A stretch of 64,000 nt of DNA from Gracilimonas mengyeensis (GTDB lineage Bacteria; Bacteroidota; Rhodothermia; Balneolales; Balneolaceae), in assembly GCF_900182705.1 (NCBI RefSeq), contig NZ_FXTP01000018.1, forward strand, positions 22,847 through 86,846. The letters run 5' to 3'. Position 1 is the first letter of the stretch. Every line of letters starts with the position of its first letter. This document shows positions 51,258 to 61,800 of the stretch, in pieces. The position numbers were made by a program, and so were the translations under genes. Under the pieces are notes generated by a model. It did no database searches. It was not told the DNA's origin and was given only the letters and a program-made list of their open reading frames with translations.

Positions 51258-53180
51258 ATGGGAGAAGAGCGCGTAACGCTTGCTGACAATAACGAAAAGG
51301 TGCAAACCTTTATGAAGCATGTGCTTCGCGACTTGCGGGCACTCAACAAAATGCTTGACGAAGATTGGTTTGAAACGGATACGATCCGGATTGGGGCCGA
51401 ACAGGAATTGTGCATGGTTGATCCGCACGGACGCATCTTTCCCAAGTCCTTGGAGGTACTAGAGCGGCTGGGGGATGGCAACTACACCACCGAGTTTGCT
51501 AAGTTCAACCTGGAAATAAATATGGAGCCCCTGGAGTTTGGGGGCAATTGTTTATCCCAGATGGAGCATAACCTCCACCAGGAAATGGAGCATGTTCGAA
51601 ATACCGTCCGGGAAATGGGCGGGGATATTTTGCTTACCGGTATTTTGCCCACTATCCGTAAAATGGATGTGGATATGGAGAACCTGACTCCGCTTCCTCG
51701 CTATAAAGCCCTGTGCAAGGCCATCAATAAACTTCGGGGCAAGGAGTACGAACTGCGCATTCAGGGAATGGATGAGTTGCTGATGAAATTTGATTCCCCC
51801 TTGCTGGAAGCTTGCAACACCGGTTTCCAGGTACATTTGCAGGTAAAGCCTTCAGAATTTGTAAATCGTTATAACATTGCCCAGGCGGTAACAGGCCCGG
51901 TTTTAGCCTGTGCCGTAAATTCCCCCATTCTATTTGGAAAAAGATTATGGGCAGAAACCCGGGTAGCTCTTTTTCACCAATCCATCGATACCCGGCAAGT
52001 GGGAGAGCATTTGCGGGATTCGAGTCCACGGGTGACTTTTGGCAACGAATGGCTGAAAGACAGTATACTTGATATCTACCGGGAAGATATTTCCCGCTAC
52101 CGGGTAATGCTAAGTACCAATGAAAGGGAAGAAGTGGAAAAAATGATGGAAGAAGGGCAAGTGCCTGAGCTTATTGCCCTGCAGGTTCATAACTCTTCGG
52201 TCTATCGCTGGAACCGTCCCTGTTATGGTATCAGCAATGGAAAACCTCATCTGCGTATTGAAAACCGGGTGTTTCCATCCGGACCAACGGTGGTAGATGA
52301 AGTAGCGAACGGGGCTTTTTGGCTCGGACTCTTGAATGGTTTTGAAGATAAATATCCTGATATCACCCAAGAGCTGGATTTTGACAGTGCCCGAATGAAT
52401 TTTTTTGCAGCTTCCAAAATGGGACTGGATACCAAGTTTGAATGGACGGGCGATCGTAAGATTACTGCTATGGATCTCATCAAAGAAGAACTACTTCCCA
52501 TTGCGCGTAATGGTTTAGAAAAGGCGAATATAGATGCTTCAGATATTGATACGTACCTTGGAGTGATAGAGAGCCGAGTGGATTCTGCACAAACCGGTTC
52601 CTATTGGCTGGTAAAGTCGTACGGAAACCTGACGAAAGAAAACAATCGTGAGCAGGCCCTTTCGGCCATTACAACGGCCATGGTGAAGAATCAGAAAAAA
52701 GGAGAGCCGGTGCACAAATGGGGCAGGGCCCGTATTGAAGAGATGGATCAGTGGAAGCCGTCTAACCTGATGGTGGAAGAATTCATGACGACTGATTTAT
52801 TCACGGTTCGCAAAGATGATATATTAGAGTTTGTAGCCAACCTGCTTGACTGGCGAAAGATTCGTTATCTTCCCGTCGAGGATGATCAAAAGCACCTGAT
52901 TGGATTGATCACCATGCGCCAGCTTCTGCGGGAATATTCGAAATCCGTGGATGACGAAGGAGATACCGGTTCGCTCACAGTGGAGGATATTATGATTCAA
53001 AATCCTATTACCATTCACCCGGAAGCTTCTATTATGGAAGCCATGGCGATTATGAAGGATCAGGGCATTGGATGCCTGCCGGTAGTTAAAAATAGCCGTC
53101 TGGTAGGGATCATCACCGAAGGCAATTTTATGAAAATCACCATTCGCCTTCTGCAAACCCTGGAAAGCCAAAAAGAATAA
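51258..53180 (+). CDS. GCS2-type carboxylate-amine ligase fused to a CBS pair
   Basis: 640 residues. The first ~480 are a glutamate-cysteine ligase 2 (YbdK-like) domain: IRIGAEQELCMVDPHGRIF, FAKFNLEINMEPLEFGGNC, GVLPTIR-like LLTGILPTIRK and RIENRVFPSGPTVVDEVANGAFW. Residues ~505-635 are two CBS domains (EEFMTTDLFTVRKDD...; VEDIMIQNPITIHPEASIME), which bind adenosyl nucleotides. It ligates an amine to a carboxylate (glutathione-like thiol or other gamma-glutamyl product) with likely energy-state control. The next gene, an aspartoacylase-like amidohydrolase, is 22 bases downstream and may act on the same kind of compound. Confidence 0.88.
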   Translation: MGEERVTLADNNEKVQTFMKHVLRDLRALNKMLDEDWFETDTIRIGAEQELCMVDPHGRIFPKSLEVLERLGDGNYTTEFAKFNLEINMEPLEFGGNCLSQMEHNLHQEMEHVRNTVREMGGDILLTGILPTIRKMDVDMENLTPLPRYKALCKAINKLRGKEYELRIQGMDELLMKFDSPLLEACNTGFQVHLQVKPSEFVNRYNIAQAVTGPVLACAVNSPILFGKRLWAETRVALFHQSIDTRQVGEHLRDSSPRVTFGNEWLKDSILDIYREDISRYRVMLSTNEREEVEKMMEEGQVPELIALQVHNSSVYRWNRPCYGISNGKPHLRIENRVFPSGPTVVDEVANGAFWLGLLNGFEDKYPDITQELDFDSARMNFFAASKMGLDTKFEWTGDRKITAMDLIKEELLPIARNGLEKANIDASDIDTYLGVIESRVDSAQTGSYWLVKSYGNLTKENNREQALSAITTAMVKNQKKGEPVHKWGRARIEEMDQWKPSNLMVEEFMTTDLFTVRKDDILEFVANLLDWRKIRYLPVEDDQKHLIGLITMRQLLREYSKSVDDEGDTGSLTVEDIMIQNPITIHPEASIMEAMAIMKDQGIGCLPVVKNSRLVGIITEGNFMKITIRLLQTLESQKE

Positions 53181-53202
53181 ATTTAAGGAGACGCTTAAGC
53201 TG

Positions 53203-54369
53203 TTGCAGACCAAAACGTTCATGGAGACGCCCCCCGATTTACATACAGATTTATCAGATATTGAAAGAGTAATATGGAGCCATGAGACCGATACGGGACC
53301 GGTTTTAGTCATTTTTGCAGGTATTCACGGGAATGAGCTGGCAGGAATTTATGCTTGCCAGCGTTTGTCTAAAAAGCTATCCGAAAATACGGATAAGCTG
53401 GAAGGCTCGGTCTACATGATTAGCGGAAACCGGGAGGCCATTAAAATGGGCTACCGGTATATCAACCGGGATTTGAACCGTATCTGGAACGAGGTAACTG
53501 AAGGGGTAAAAGCCAATCCCGAGTTGCAGGACGATATTGAGTGGGAAGAGAGCCTGGAGTTGTTGCAAGTCATCAATACTATTGTGGACAAGCATAAGAA
53601 TACCCACCGTGATGTTTATTTCTGTGACCTCCATACTACCTCTGCTCAAAGCTGTGCTTTTATTCTTTTTAATGATACCCTGGAAAACAGGCGAAGTGCA
53701 TCAGTGTTTCCTGTTCCACAGATTCTGGGTATTGAAGAATCCATCCATGGTACGCTGCTCAGTTTTATTAATGACCTGGGATATCCGGCCATTGGTTTTG
53801 AAGCCGGCGAGCATAACGATCCCCAATCGGTATTGCGTACGGAAGCATTTTTGAGGCTATACCTTCATTTCTTAAACATCCTGAAGTTGAAGCTGCCCGA
53901 GCTTCAGCGTTGCGAAGAAGTCATGAGTGCTCCTTCCGGGAACCTCGATGAATATTATGAAATCACCTATCATCATTTTGTGGAAGATGCCCGCGAATTT
54001 GATATGAAAAAAGGATATCAGAATTTTGATCCAATAAGTAAAGGTGACTTGCTGGCTTACGATCACGAAAAGCCAGTGTATGCCCCAACCGATGGACTGA
54101 TTTTTATGCCGCTGTATCAATCCAAGGGGAGGGATGGTTTTTTTATTCTGAAAGGCCGTTCTCCGTTTTGGCTGGAAGTATCTTCTGTTTTTCGGGATAG
54201 TTTTTTAAATAAGTACCTGCATTTCTTACCCGGGGTTGATAAGGTTGGCCATGGTTCATTTACCGTAGATCTTAGAGTTGCCCGGTTTTTTGTGAAGGAA
54301 ATATTTCACCTGCTGGGCTATCGGGTGATACGTAAGGACGAACAAACGCTGGTGTGTTATAAGCGATAG
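53203..54369 (+). CDS. succinylglutamate desuccinylase/aspartoacylase-family hydrolase
   Basis: About 388 residues. The zinc site is visible as GIHGNELAG (His, Glu) and CDLHTTSAQSC (His), as in AstE/AspA M14-type amidohydrolases; NRDLNRIW adds the substrate-binding Arg. A C-terminal beta domain follows. It removes an acyl group from an amino acid or similar amide; the substrate is unknown. The start is uncertain: TTG at 53203 has AAGGAG 12 bases upstream, while ATG at 53221 is more usual but far from that site. It is paired with the GCS2-CBS gene. Confidence 0.87.
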   Translation: MQTKTFMETPPDLHTDLSDIERVIWSHETDTGPVLVIFAGIHGNELAGIYACQRLSKKLSENTDKLEGSVYMISGNREAIKMGYRYINRDLNRIWNEVTEGVKANPELQDDIEWEESLELLQVINTIVDKHKNTHRDVYFCDLHTTSAQSCAFILFNDTLENRRSASVFPVPQILGIEESIHGTLLSFINDLGYPAIGFEAGEHNDPQSVLRTEAFLRLYLHFLNILKLKLPELQRCEEVMSAPSGNLDEYYEITYHHFVEDAREFDMKKGYQNFDPISKGDLLAYDHEKPVYAPTDGLIFMPLYQSKGRDGFFILKGRSPFWLEVSSVFRDSFLNKYLHFLPGVDKVGHGSFTVDLRVARFFVKEIFHLLGYRVIRKDEQTLVCYKR

Positions 54370-54690
54370 TGGTAATTGCAGATTGCAAATTTCAGATTAA
54401 AAAAATGGAAGATTGAAAATTAAATCTTTCCACAGGCTGTAAGATCCTTCAACGGTAGCTTCAGGATGGCGCTATGGGATTATAGGGAATTAGATCAACT
54501 AAGTCCCGTCATTCAGAGGCTACTGCCAATGAAACTTGGCCAGGCAATGCTTAACAGGTTGCCATCGGGTGTAGGTTTTCCTGATTTACTACTTATCCAA
54601 TTCCATTATTAGTTAGTAGGCATTTGGTTTTCCAAAACGGTCAATGTAACGAGATTTCTTTACCAGCCAAAAGTCCACCTCAACCCAATA
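54370..54690. other. intergenic region with AT-rich repeat
   Basis: It starts with an AT-rich stretch of the AGATTGAAAATTAAATC type (54376-54426), related to those at 50871 and 63102. No frame is supported in the rest (54430-54690); it is mixed sequence without a clear hairpin until the terminator. Confidence 0.4.
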
Positions 54691-54722
54691 AAAAAGCCCT
54701 CTGCGGAAACAGAGGGCTTTTT
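54691..54722 (-). terminator. Rho-independent terminator after the zinc metalloprotease
   Basis: A perfect 11-base stem AAAGCCCTCTG/CAGAGGGCTTT (54693-54720) with loop CGGAAA has A and T runs on its flanks. It lies between convergent genes and can work both ways. Confidence 0.9.
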
Positions 54723-54763
54723 GAGCATTTCTCAAGGTTGAATAAAATCAACCCAACAAATAA

Positions 54764-57271
54764 TTAGTCGTCACTATCCAGGATATCGGCAATGCGTGCC
54801 CGGATATCTTCCAGGTGAATGCGGGTAGCACGATCAAGACCGCCGCGGGCAAGGGCGTTCCGGGCATCACGGTCCAGGATGTTAAGCTGGTTGCGAACAA
54901 TAGGACGGATGTCGGATTGAGACACATCCACTTCCGTCCAGCCCAGGAATTCTCTCCATCGCGAAGGAACAGAAGGAAGTTCTTCCGTCATCAGGGATTC
55001 CATTTGTTCCACATAAGCACGTTGCAGGTTTCTGCGGTGTACGCCAATGTCTTCACTGGCTCGCACTTCGCTGAAGATACCGTTACGGAGGTCGTCCATC
55101 ATTTCAAAAGCGGTGTACACATCGCCTTCGGCACGTCGCTCAAATTCAATTAGGCGAGCAATGCGTTGCGGGTCAGCTACCTGGTTCAGTACACCGGCCT
55201 GGGCACTGCGGAAGCTTTCAATGGCGGTTGCCTGATTAATGCGGTCCAAAATTTCAGCTTTGAACGCCCAGCTTGGAGTACTAAAGGCATGCTTTTGCAG
55301 GAAGTCCATAGCACGTTTTTGCTTAGCTTCTTCTACGGGACTATATACGGCACCTTCTTGCTCGTAGGTTTTATAGTTTTCATAAACCCCACCGATGTTT
55401 GAAAGCACATGCCCCATGTATCGTCTCCATTGGCCAATCACGTTGTTATACAGTTCTTCAAGCTCATCATAATTGGCACCATCGCGTTCGGTCCATTCAA
55501 TCAGGTTGTCGGTGATTACCTGTAGGTTAGCCAGACCTAATTCGCTGGCATCCATAGCGTCGCTGGTGAGATCTTCGTTTTGAGAGCGTGGATCAATTTT
55601 GCTACCGGTTTGACGGCCATAGAAGTACAGCGGATCGCCGGCTCTTTCCAGGGTCCACTCGTTCAGTTTCGCTTCGATTTCTTCGTCGCTCATGTCTTCA
55701 GGGAACCAAGTGTAACCCCATTTGGTAACCCATTTGTCATAGGGACCAACAGCGGGATAAAAGTTGGTAACGCCATCGCCGGGCTGAGCTACGTAGTTGA
55801 AACGGGCGTAATCCATGATAGAAGGAGCCGTTCCGTTATTGGATGTAAATTCAGGATCACGCAGTTGATCTACCGTGTAGGCATAGCTGGAACCCCAGTT
55901 GTGTGGGAAGCCAAGCGTATGCCCTACTTCGTGTGCAGATACGAAGCGAATCAGTTCGCCCATAATCTCGTCATCAAACTCAACACCGCGTGCATCGGGA
56001 TTGGCCGCTGCTGTCTGGATAAAGAACCAGTTGCGTAGCAGGTTCATCACGTTGTGGTACCAGCCAATGTCACTTTCAAGAATCTGGCCACTGCGTGGGT
56101 CGTGTACATGCGGACCGTATGCATTTTGAATAGGGGAGGCGAAGTAACGGATCACAGAATAGCGAACATCTTCAGGGCTAAACTCAGGATCTTCTTCTTT
56201 CGTCGGGGCTTCTTTACCAATAATGGCGTTCTTAAAACCGGCGGCTTCAAAAGCAACCTGCCAGTCGTTTACACCTTGAATCAAATACTCTCTCCATTTC
56301 TCGGGAGTAGCGGGATCAACGTAATAGATGATTGGATTTTCAGGTTCTACCAACTCGTCGCTTTCGCCATCCAGCCATGCTTCATAGGCTTCTTTGTCTT
56401 TGGGGACCAGCTTCCAGCGGGTGATGTGCTGGATGTCTTCGGCTTTTTGAGCTTCGCCGTACTTGGTTTTTTCTACACTGAAAAAGCCCACGCGCTGATC
56501 GTAGCTTCGAGCCCGCATTTCTTCAGCAGGCAGCACAATCATACTGTGGTTTACTTCCAGGGAAATAGTTCCGGTAGATGAATTGGAAGGAGGGTTGCCA
56601 GCGTCGTAGGTCAATACGTTGCGGGCTTCAATATTTTGGGGATAGCTGTTGATGTGCTCGATGAAAGTGCGGCTCCCGTCAAGACGGCGTACCTGATATT
56701 CTTTACGCTGATCACTTTCCAGTCCCAGCGAAGGAATGTCGTCGGTAAACAGGCTGGTTACTTCGATGAGTGAGCCGGTTGAATCTTCATTCAGGGCTTC
56801 CACTTCAAAAGAAGCTATGATGGGTTCAAAATTAGAATTCTGAACGGCTTCATAAATAGGTAGTGTGTCGGAAGCTACGTTTTCATAAGAAATATGGCGG
56901 AGCAGAATGTCATCACCTTTCTTTTGCCAGCGGATAATCTGCGTATTCAGTTTCTCACCGCCATAGCCAATATTGTCGGCTGTTTTGGCAACGCGGGTTA
57001 CCAAAAGCATTTCACGGTTCAGCAGAGAGTCTGGGATCTCGTAATAAAATTTGTCGTCAACTTTGTGTACGGTAAAAAGGCCTTCATCGCTTTCAGCCTC
57101 GTCGGTGATAATATCGTCAAAAGATTTTTTATCTCCGTTTGATGCCGGGGCCTCAGAGGATGAGGAAGCCGGTTTCGCCGCCTTTTCTGCGGTTTTACAG
57201 CCTGTGAAAGCAAGTGCAAACCCCAGGAAAAGCACGGAGAGTTTCGTGATAGGTAATTTCCCGTTAGTCAT
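54764..57271 (-). CDS. zinc-dependent metalloprotease lipoprotein (DUF5117/DUF5118 type)
   Basis: 835 residues. The signal peptide ends in a lipobox LAFTGC, so the protein is probably lipid-anchored; an Ala/Ser linker follows. The catalytic metzincin-like motif HEVGHTLGFPH is intact at 447-457, followed by NWGSSYAY and SIMDYARFNYVAQPGDG (Met-turn-like). N-terminal blocks (LVTRVAKTADNIGYGGE) and the late EFLGWTEVDVSQSD are typical of this family of large Bacteroidota proteases. It may process proteins or peptides at the cell surface. It lies 163 bases after susD, with a terminator between, so it is a separate unit. Confidence 0.9.
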   Translation of the reverse strand: MTNGKLPITKLSVLFLGFALAFTGCKTAEKAAKPASSSSEAPASNGDKKSFDDIITDEAESDEGLFTVHKVDDKFYYEIPDSLLNREMLLVTRVAKTADNIGYGGEKLNTQIIRWQKKGDDILLRHISYENVASDTLPIYEAVQNSNFEPIIASFEVEALNEDSTGSLIEVTSLFTDDIPSLGLESDQRKEYQVRRLDGSRTFIEHINSYPQNIEARNVLTYDAGNPPSNSSTGTISLEVNHSMIVLPAEEMRARSYDQRVGFFSVEKTKYGEAQKAEDIQHITRWKLVPKDKEAYEAWLDGESDELVEPENPIIYYVDPATPEKWREYLIQGVNDWQVAFEAAGFKNAIIGKEAPTKEEDPEFSPEDVRYSVIRYFASPIQNAYGPHVHDPRSGQILESDIGWYHNVMNLLRNWFFIQTAAANPDARGVEFDDEIMGELIRFVSAHEVGHTLGFPHNWGSSYAYTVDQLRDPEFTSNNGTAPSIMDYARFNYVAQPGDGVTNFYPAVGPYDKWVTKWGYTWFPEDMSDEEIEAKLNEWTLERAGDPLYFYGRQTGSKIDPRSQNEDLTSDAMDASELGLANLQVITDNLIEWTERDGANYDELEELYNNVIGQWRRYMGHVLSNIGGVYENYKTYEQEGAVYSPVEEAKQKRAMDFLQKHAFSTPSWAFKAEILDRINQATAIESFRSAQAGVLNQVADPQRIARLIEFERRAEGDVYTAFEMMDDLRNGIFSEVRASEDIGVHRRNLQRAYVEQMESLMTEELPSVPSRWREFLGWTEVDVSQSDIRPIVRNQLNILDRDARNALARGGLDRATRIHLEDIRARIADILDSDD

Positions 57272-57368
57272 GTGTGATTGGTTTAATGATGATTTTTATG
57301 GTAGCACCCAAAATTGAGGCTACTTTATGTGCTAATCAAGTAGGAATAAAGACAGGAGTGTAAAAAAA

Positions 57369-57403
57369 TAAAAAAGGCCCTGATCGTATGGATCAAGGCC
57401 TTT
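57369..57403 (-). terminator. Rho-independent terminator after susD
   Basis: A stem AAAGGCC..GATC / GATC..GGCCTTT with a GTATG loop and a slight internal mismatch is followed on the minus strand by T-rich sequence. It lies 31 bases past the susD stop. Confidence 0.85.
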
Positions 57404-57434
57404 CACTAAACACGTTTGTAGAAACTACAAGCGA

Positions 57435-58805
57435 TTAATTTAAATCGGGATTGATGTTGGTTTCTCTCTGTGGAACAGGGAAAATGATTGCTTGTGAATC
57501 GTAAGCAACCGTACCTACATCAGATTGTCTTCTTTTTAAGTCGTGAAGTAAGCGTCCTTCAAAAGCCAATTCGAGCTTACGCTCCATCAGGATATCTTCA
57601 AGAGTGAAGTCGACGGGTAAGAGTGGGTCTAAGCCTACTCGTTCACGAACGATGTTTACATCTTCAATAGGAGTATTAGGTCCAACCTGATTAGCAACAG
57701 AGAGCTCAAAGTTGGCTTCAGCTCTTGTCAGGTACATCTCGCTCAGACGTATCACATTAACATTCCCATATTGGTTTCTCCATTTTCCAGTTCTAAGCGG
57801 ACTGGTTTCTGGGGCTGAAGGATCGTCGTAGTAGAATAAGTCTAATCGAGCGTCTCCTTCTTCATACAGGGCAATGTGGGCTGGGGTGATGTCAATGTCA
57901 CCACGACCACCAGCGCTCTCAGCTGCAAAGTAGAGGTTCAGGTCGTTTGCTCCGTCCTGGTCGCTTACCTGTATCGCAAATATATCTTCTGAAGTATTCA
58001 CGTTGGAGTTATTGAAAGCAGCGCTATAATCACTAACCAGAGAATAAGCACCGGATTCGATTACCGTGCTGGCTTCGATAGCGGCATTCTCATAGTCTCC
58101 CATTTGCAGGTATACTCTTGAGAGTACGGCAGAAGCAGTTAGCGAACCGGCAAATACTCCATTTGTTGGAGCCATCAAAGACTTAGCTGTTGTTAAGTCT
58201 GAGAGGATTTGCTGGTAGGTATCTTCTACGGAGCTTCGGCCGATCATGCGAATATTTGCATAATCTTCTTCCGGTTCCGTAACAATTTGGATGCCAGGGT
58301 TGCTTCCAGTGTTGCCAGCACTATAAGGTGCGGCATACATTTTTACCATCTCAAAGAAGGTAAGTCCTCTTAAGAAAAGAGCCTCGCCTTGCACTTGCTG
58401 ACGAACGGCTTCATCTTCAATCTTATCCAGGTTTGCTAAGACAATATTAGTCAAGTTGACCGTGATGTAAGCACGGTTGTAAGTGGCTTCAATTTGGCCA
58501 TTCGTAGTCTGAACCTGCTTGTTGTAAATCTGACGAAGAGTTTGGAATGTACCGGTGAAATTAATTTCAGGATCGGCACTATCATGAGATAACAGTTCGG
58601 CTTCTGTGGCCAAACCGCCTCCAAGAAAATCATCGTCAGCAATGCTGTTATACGCCCCAATCAGAATCGATTGTATGTTTTCTGAACTTGCTAATGCAGC
58701 TTCTTCAGATACCTCTTGAGTGGGCTCAATATCGAGTAAGCTATCGCAGCTTGTCGCTATAAAAAGCGTCAAGACGGTAGCAATTAATAGGTTATATCTT
58801 TTCAT
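57435..58805 (-). CDS. SusD/RagB-family nutrient-binding lipoprotein
   Basis: 456 residues from the ATG at 58805; the frame is open to 58838, but that part precedes a complete signal peptide MKRYNLLIATVLTLFIATSC with lipobox. It is helix-rich, with the SusD TPR-like scaffold (EALFLRGLTFFEMVKMYAAPYS) and the C-terminal NVNVIRLSEMYLTRAEANFEL and VRERVGLDPL...LELAFEGRLLHDLKRR blocks. Outer-surface binding lid of the SusC channel next to it. The substrate cannot be named: no glycoside hydrolase or polysaccharide lyase is nearby, while a protease is, so peptide uptake is one option. Confidence 0.94.
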   Translation of the reverse strand: MKRYNLLIATVLTLFIATSCDSLLDIEPTQEVSEEAALASSENIQSILIGAYNSIADDDFLGGGLATEAELLSHDSADPEINFTGTFQTLRQIYNKQVQTTNGQIEATYNRAYITVNLTNIVLANLDKIEDEAVRQQVQGEALFLRGLTFFEMVKMYAAPYSAGNTGSNPGIQIVTEPEEDYANIRMIGRSSVEDTYQQILSDLTTAKSLMAPTNGVFAGSLTASAVLSRVYLQMGDYENAAIEASTVIESGAYSLVSDYSAAFNNSNVNTSEDIFAIQVSDQDGANDLNLYFAAESAGGRGDIDITPAHIALYEEGDARLDLFYYDDPSAPETSPLRTGKWRNQYGNVNVIRLSEMYLTRAEANFELSVANQVGPNTPIEDVNIVRERVGLDPLLPVDFTLEDILMERKLELAFEGRLLHDLKRRQSDVGTVAYDSQAIIFPVPQRETNINPDLN

Positions 58806-58847
58806 GTTGTTCAAGTCTAATATGTTTATAAAGCTCATTAATTCAGA

Positions 58848-61800
58848 TTAAAATCCAAGGCTTATACCAAAGGTATAGATCTTTGCCTGTGGTGCAGAAT
58901 AGAAATCCTCACCAATGGCAATATTTCCGTCATTAATATCGGTATTAACCTCGGGATCCCATCCATCATAATCCGTAAATGTGAGCAGGTTCACTCCAGT
59001 AAAGTAGATGCGTGCTCTATTGATAGACAGTTTTTCTGAAAGACTAGAAGGCAGTGTATAACCAAAGCTCAGGTTTTTAAGTCTCAGGTAACTTCCGTCA
59101 CTCAGGTAACGGGAAGACTGCGCTGATCCGTTGAAGTCGAAAAGACGTGCCTGAGGTACGTCGGTCACATCACCGGGTTCTTGCCAGCGGTCTTCGTATT
59201 GGTCGAGCGTTTGGTTATCAAAATAGCAAGCTGAACATGCCTGGTAGACACCGCCGCCATTGTAAATCTCATTGCCATATACGAACTGGAAGAACAGGCT
59301 CAAGTCAAAGCCTTTGTAAGCAAAGCTGTTGGTAATACCACCAATGAAATCCGGGTTAGGATTGCCAATTACAACCTGGTTAGCTGCATTGGGATTGTTG
59401 GTAGTTCCGGTGCTGTGATCTTTGCCTTCCGGGCTGTTCACATAATACAAGCCGTCGCCATTTTCAGGATCGGCACCAGCCCATTCCAGTGCATAAAATA
59501 CACCGATAGGCTCGCCTTCAATCGCGCGATTTCTTCCATCAGAAATTACCTGGCCGTCAATATTTGTGATTTCGTTTCTGTTGATGCTGAAATTGAAGGT
59601 TGTGTTCCATTTGAAAGCACCTACCGTGTTGATGGAATTCACTACAAATTCGAAACCTTTGTTTTCCAGAGAACCAACGTTACGCGTCTGCTCGGTAAAT
59701 CCGGAAGTAATTGGGATGTTTACATCCAGCAGCAGATCTTCAGATTTTTTCAAATACACGTCAACTTCACCACTAACACGGTCAGAGAACAATCCAAAAT
59801 CCACACCCAGGTTATACTGAGTAGCTGTTTCCCATTTTAGGGCAGGGTTCGGAGTTTGATCAGGTTCCAGAGCAGACCGCCCGGCATAACCTGCAGCACC
59901 ATAAAGGTTTCTTGAGCTAAAGTTACCGATAGCAGCGTTACCTGTTACACCAGCACTGGCTCGTAATTTTAGGAAACTAAGGCTTTCAACGTCCAGAAAG
60001 TCCTCGTTAGATAAGATCCATCCGGCTGAAACCGCAGGGAAGAAACCGTAACGGTTGTCTTCACCAAAACGAGAAGATCCATCAACGCGACCACTTAAAG
60101 TAAGCAGGTAGGTATCTTTAAAGCTGTAGTTGGCACGGGCAAAATAACCTACAAAGCTGTATTCCGTTTCCCCACCTGTACCGGCCGTAACGGTAGTAGC
60201 ACTCGAGATCTGAGTGAAATCATCATTTGGGAAATCTTCTGCAGATACAGAATTGAATTCCTGAAGGGTATTTTCATAAGAAGTACCAACTACGGCATCC
60301 AGGCTATGGTCACTGCCATAAGTGTCATTGTATTCAAGATAAGCCTGACTAATCATAGTTCTAATGCGGTCGTTACTAAGGAAGGCAGAACCGTTATTAG
60401 CACCCGTAAACTGGAATACAGAACTTCCGTACCACGCCTTTTCTTGTTGATCCAGAAGATCCAATCCAAATTCACCCTGAACACGGATTTTTGGAGTTAT
60501 CTCGAAGCGGGCAAAGGCTTTACCCAGCGTACGGTATACTTCAGTATCATAGTTTGTACCGTCCAGGTATAAAAGACCATTATTATACAAGGTGTTCATG
60601 TTCAAGGTCCCGTCTTCGGTATAAACCGGGGTTAAAGGACTTTGAGCAGCAAGCTGAATAGGCGTAGCAAAGGAATTATCATTTGGAATCCTTTCGTTCA
60701 AGGTGCGAGTTAATGCCATGTTTACGCCAATATCAAAACGGTCAGTAAACTGGTGATCCAGGTTTACACGTCCGTTAATTCGGTTAAAAGTATCACCGAT
60801 AATGTGGCCTTCCTGGTCATCAAAAGCACCACTTATAAAATATTGGGTTTGGTCATTTCCACCGCTGGTAGAAATTTCCAGACTCTGAGAGAGGTTGTCC
60901 TGATAGGCTTGGTCTTCCCAATCTACATTGTTTTCAGGGTCCCAAACACCACCTAAGTAAACATCAAAATATGCGTCAATAGGAGTGGTAATACCTACGT
61001 TTGCTCGAGCTTCATCAAACAAGTCATAGTATTGTTGACCATTTAGAAACTCTTTGTGGTTGGTAGGGGTGCGGGTAGACAGAGAATAGTCTACGTTAAA
61101 CTGAGCATCTCCTGATCTACCAGATTTTGTGGTAATCAAAACAACACCGTTGGAAGCACGGGAGCCGTAGATAGCAGAAGCCGAAGCATCCTTAAGAATT
61201 TCAATAGACTCAATGTCGTTAGGGTTGAGATCTGCTAATGGGTTGGTTGGCGAACCATTGCTAGAAAGGTCAGTGGTATTGACGGGAATACCATCTACAA
61301 CATAAAGCGGCTGTGAACTGGCATTCACAGAAGCTGTACCTCGTACCCGAACAGTGATACCACCGCCCAGTTTACCATTATCAGCCTGAACAAATACACC
61401 TGAAGCACGGCCTTGAATGGCTTCTTCAAAGCTGTTTAGGCTAACGGTTTCGAAGTCTTCTGATGAAACAGACGCGATGTTGCCTGTAACTTTCTCCTTA
61501 ATCTGAGAACCATAACCTGTCACAACAACCTCATCCAAAAGCTGTGTGTCAGTTGCTAATTCGATGTCAATAGTAGATCGACCGTTAACAGAAACTTGTT
61601 GTTCCATGAATCCAACAGCCGAAAATACAAGGATGCCGTTCTCAAATTCTGAGTCGGTAAGTTCTATTTCATACTCACCATCAATATTTGTTGCGGTTCC
61701 TTTGTTTGTTCCCTGTAACAGGATAGTAACGCCTGGTATAGGTGATTCGTCATCAGCGGAAATAACCGTACCAGACACTGTCTGGGCATAAGTAAATCCG

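Noticed and set aside
59415..59840. 141-codon frame antisense to susC
   Set aside because: Shadow of the barrel-coding region; no independent support.
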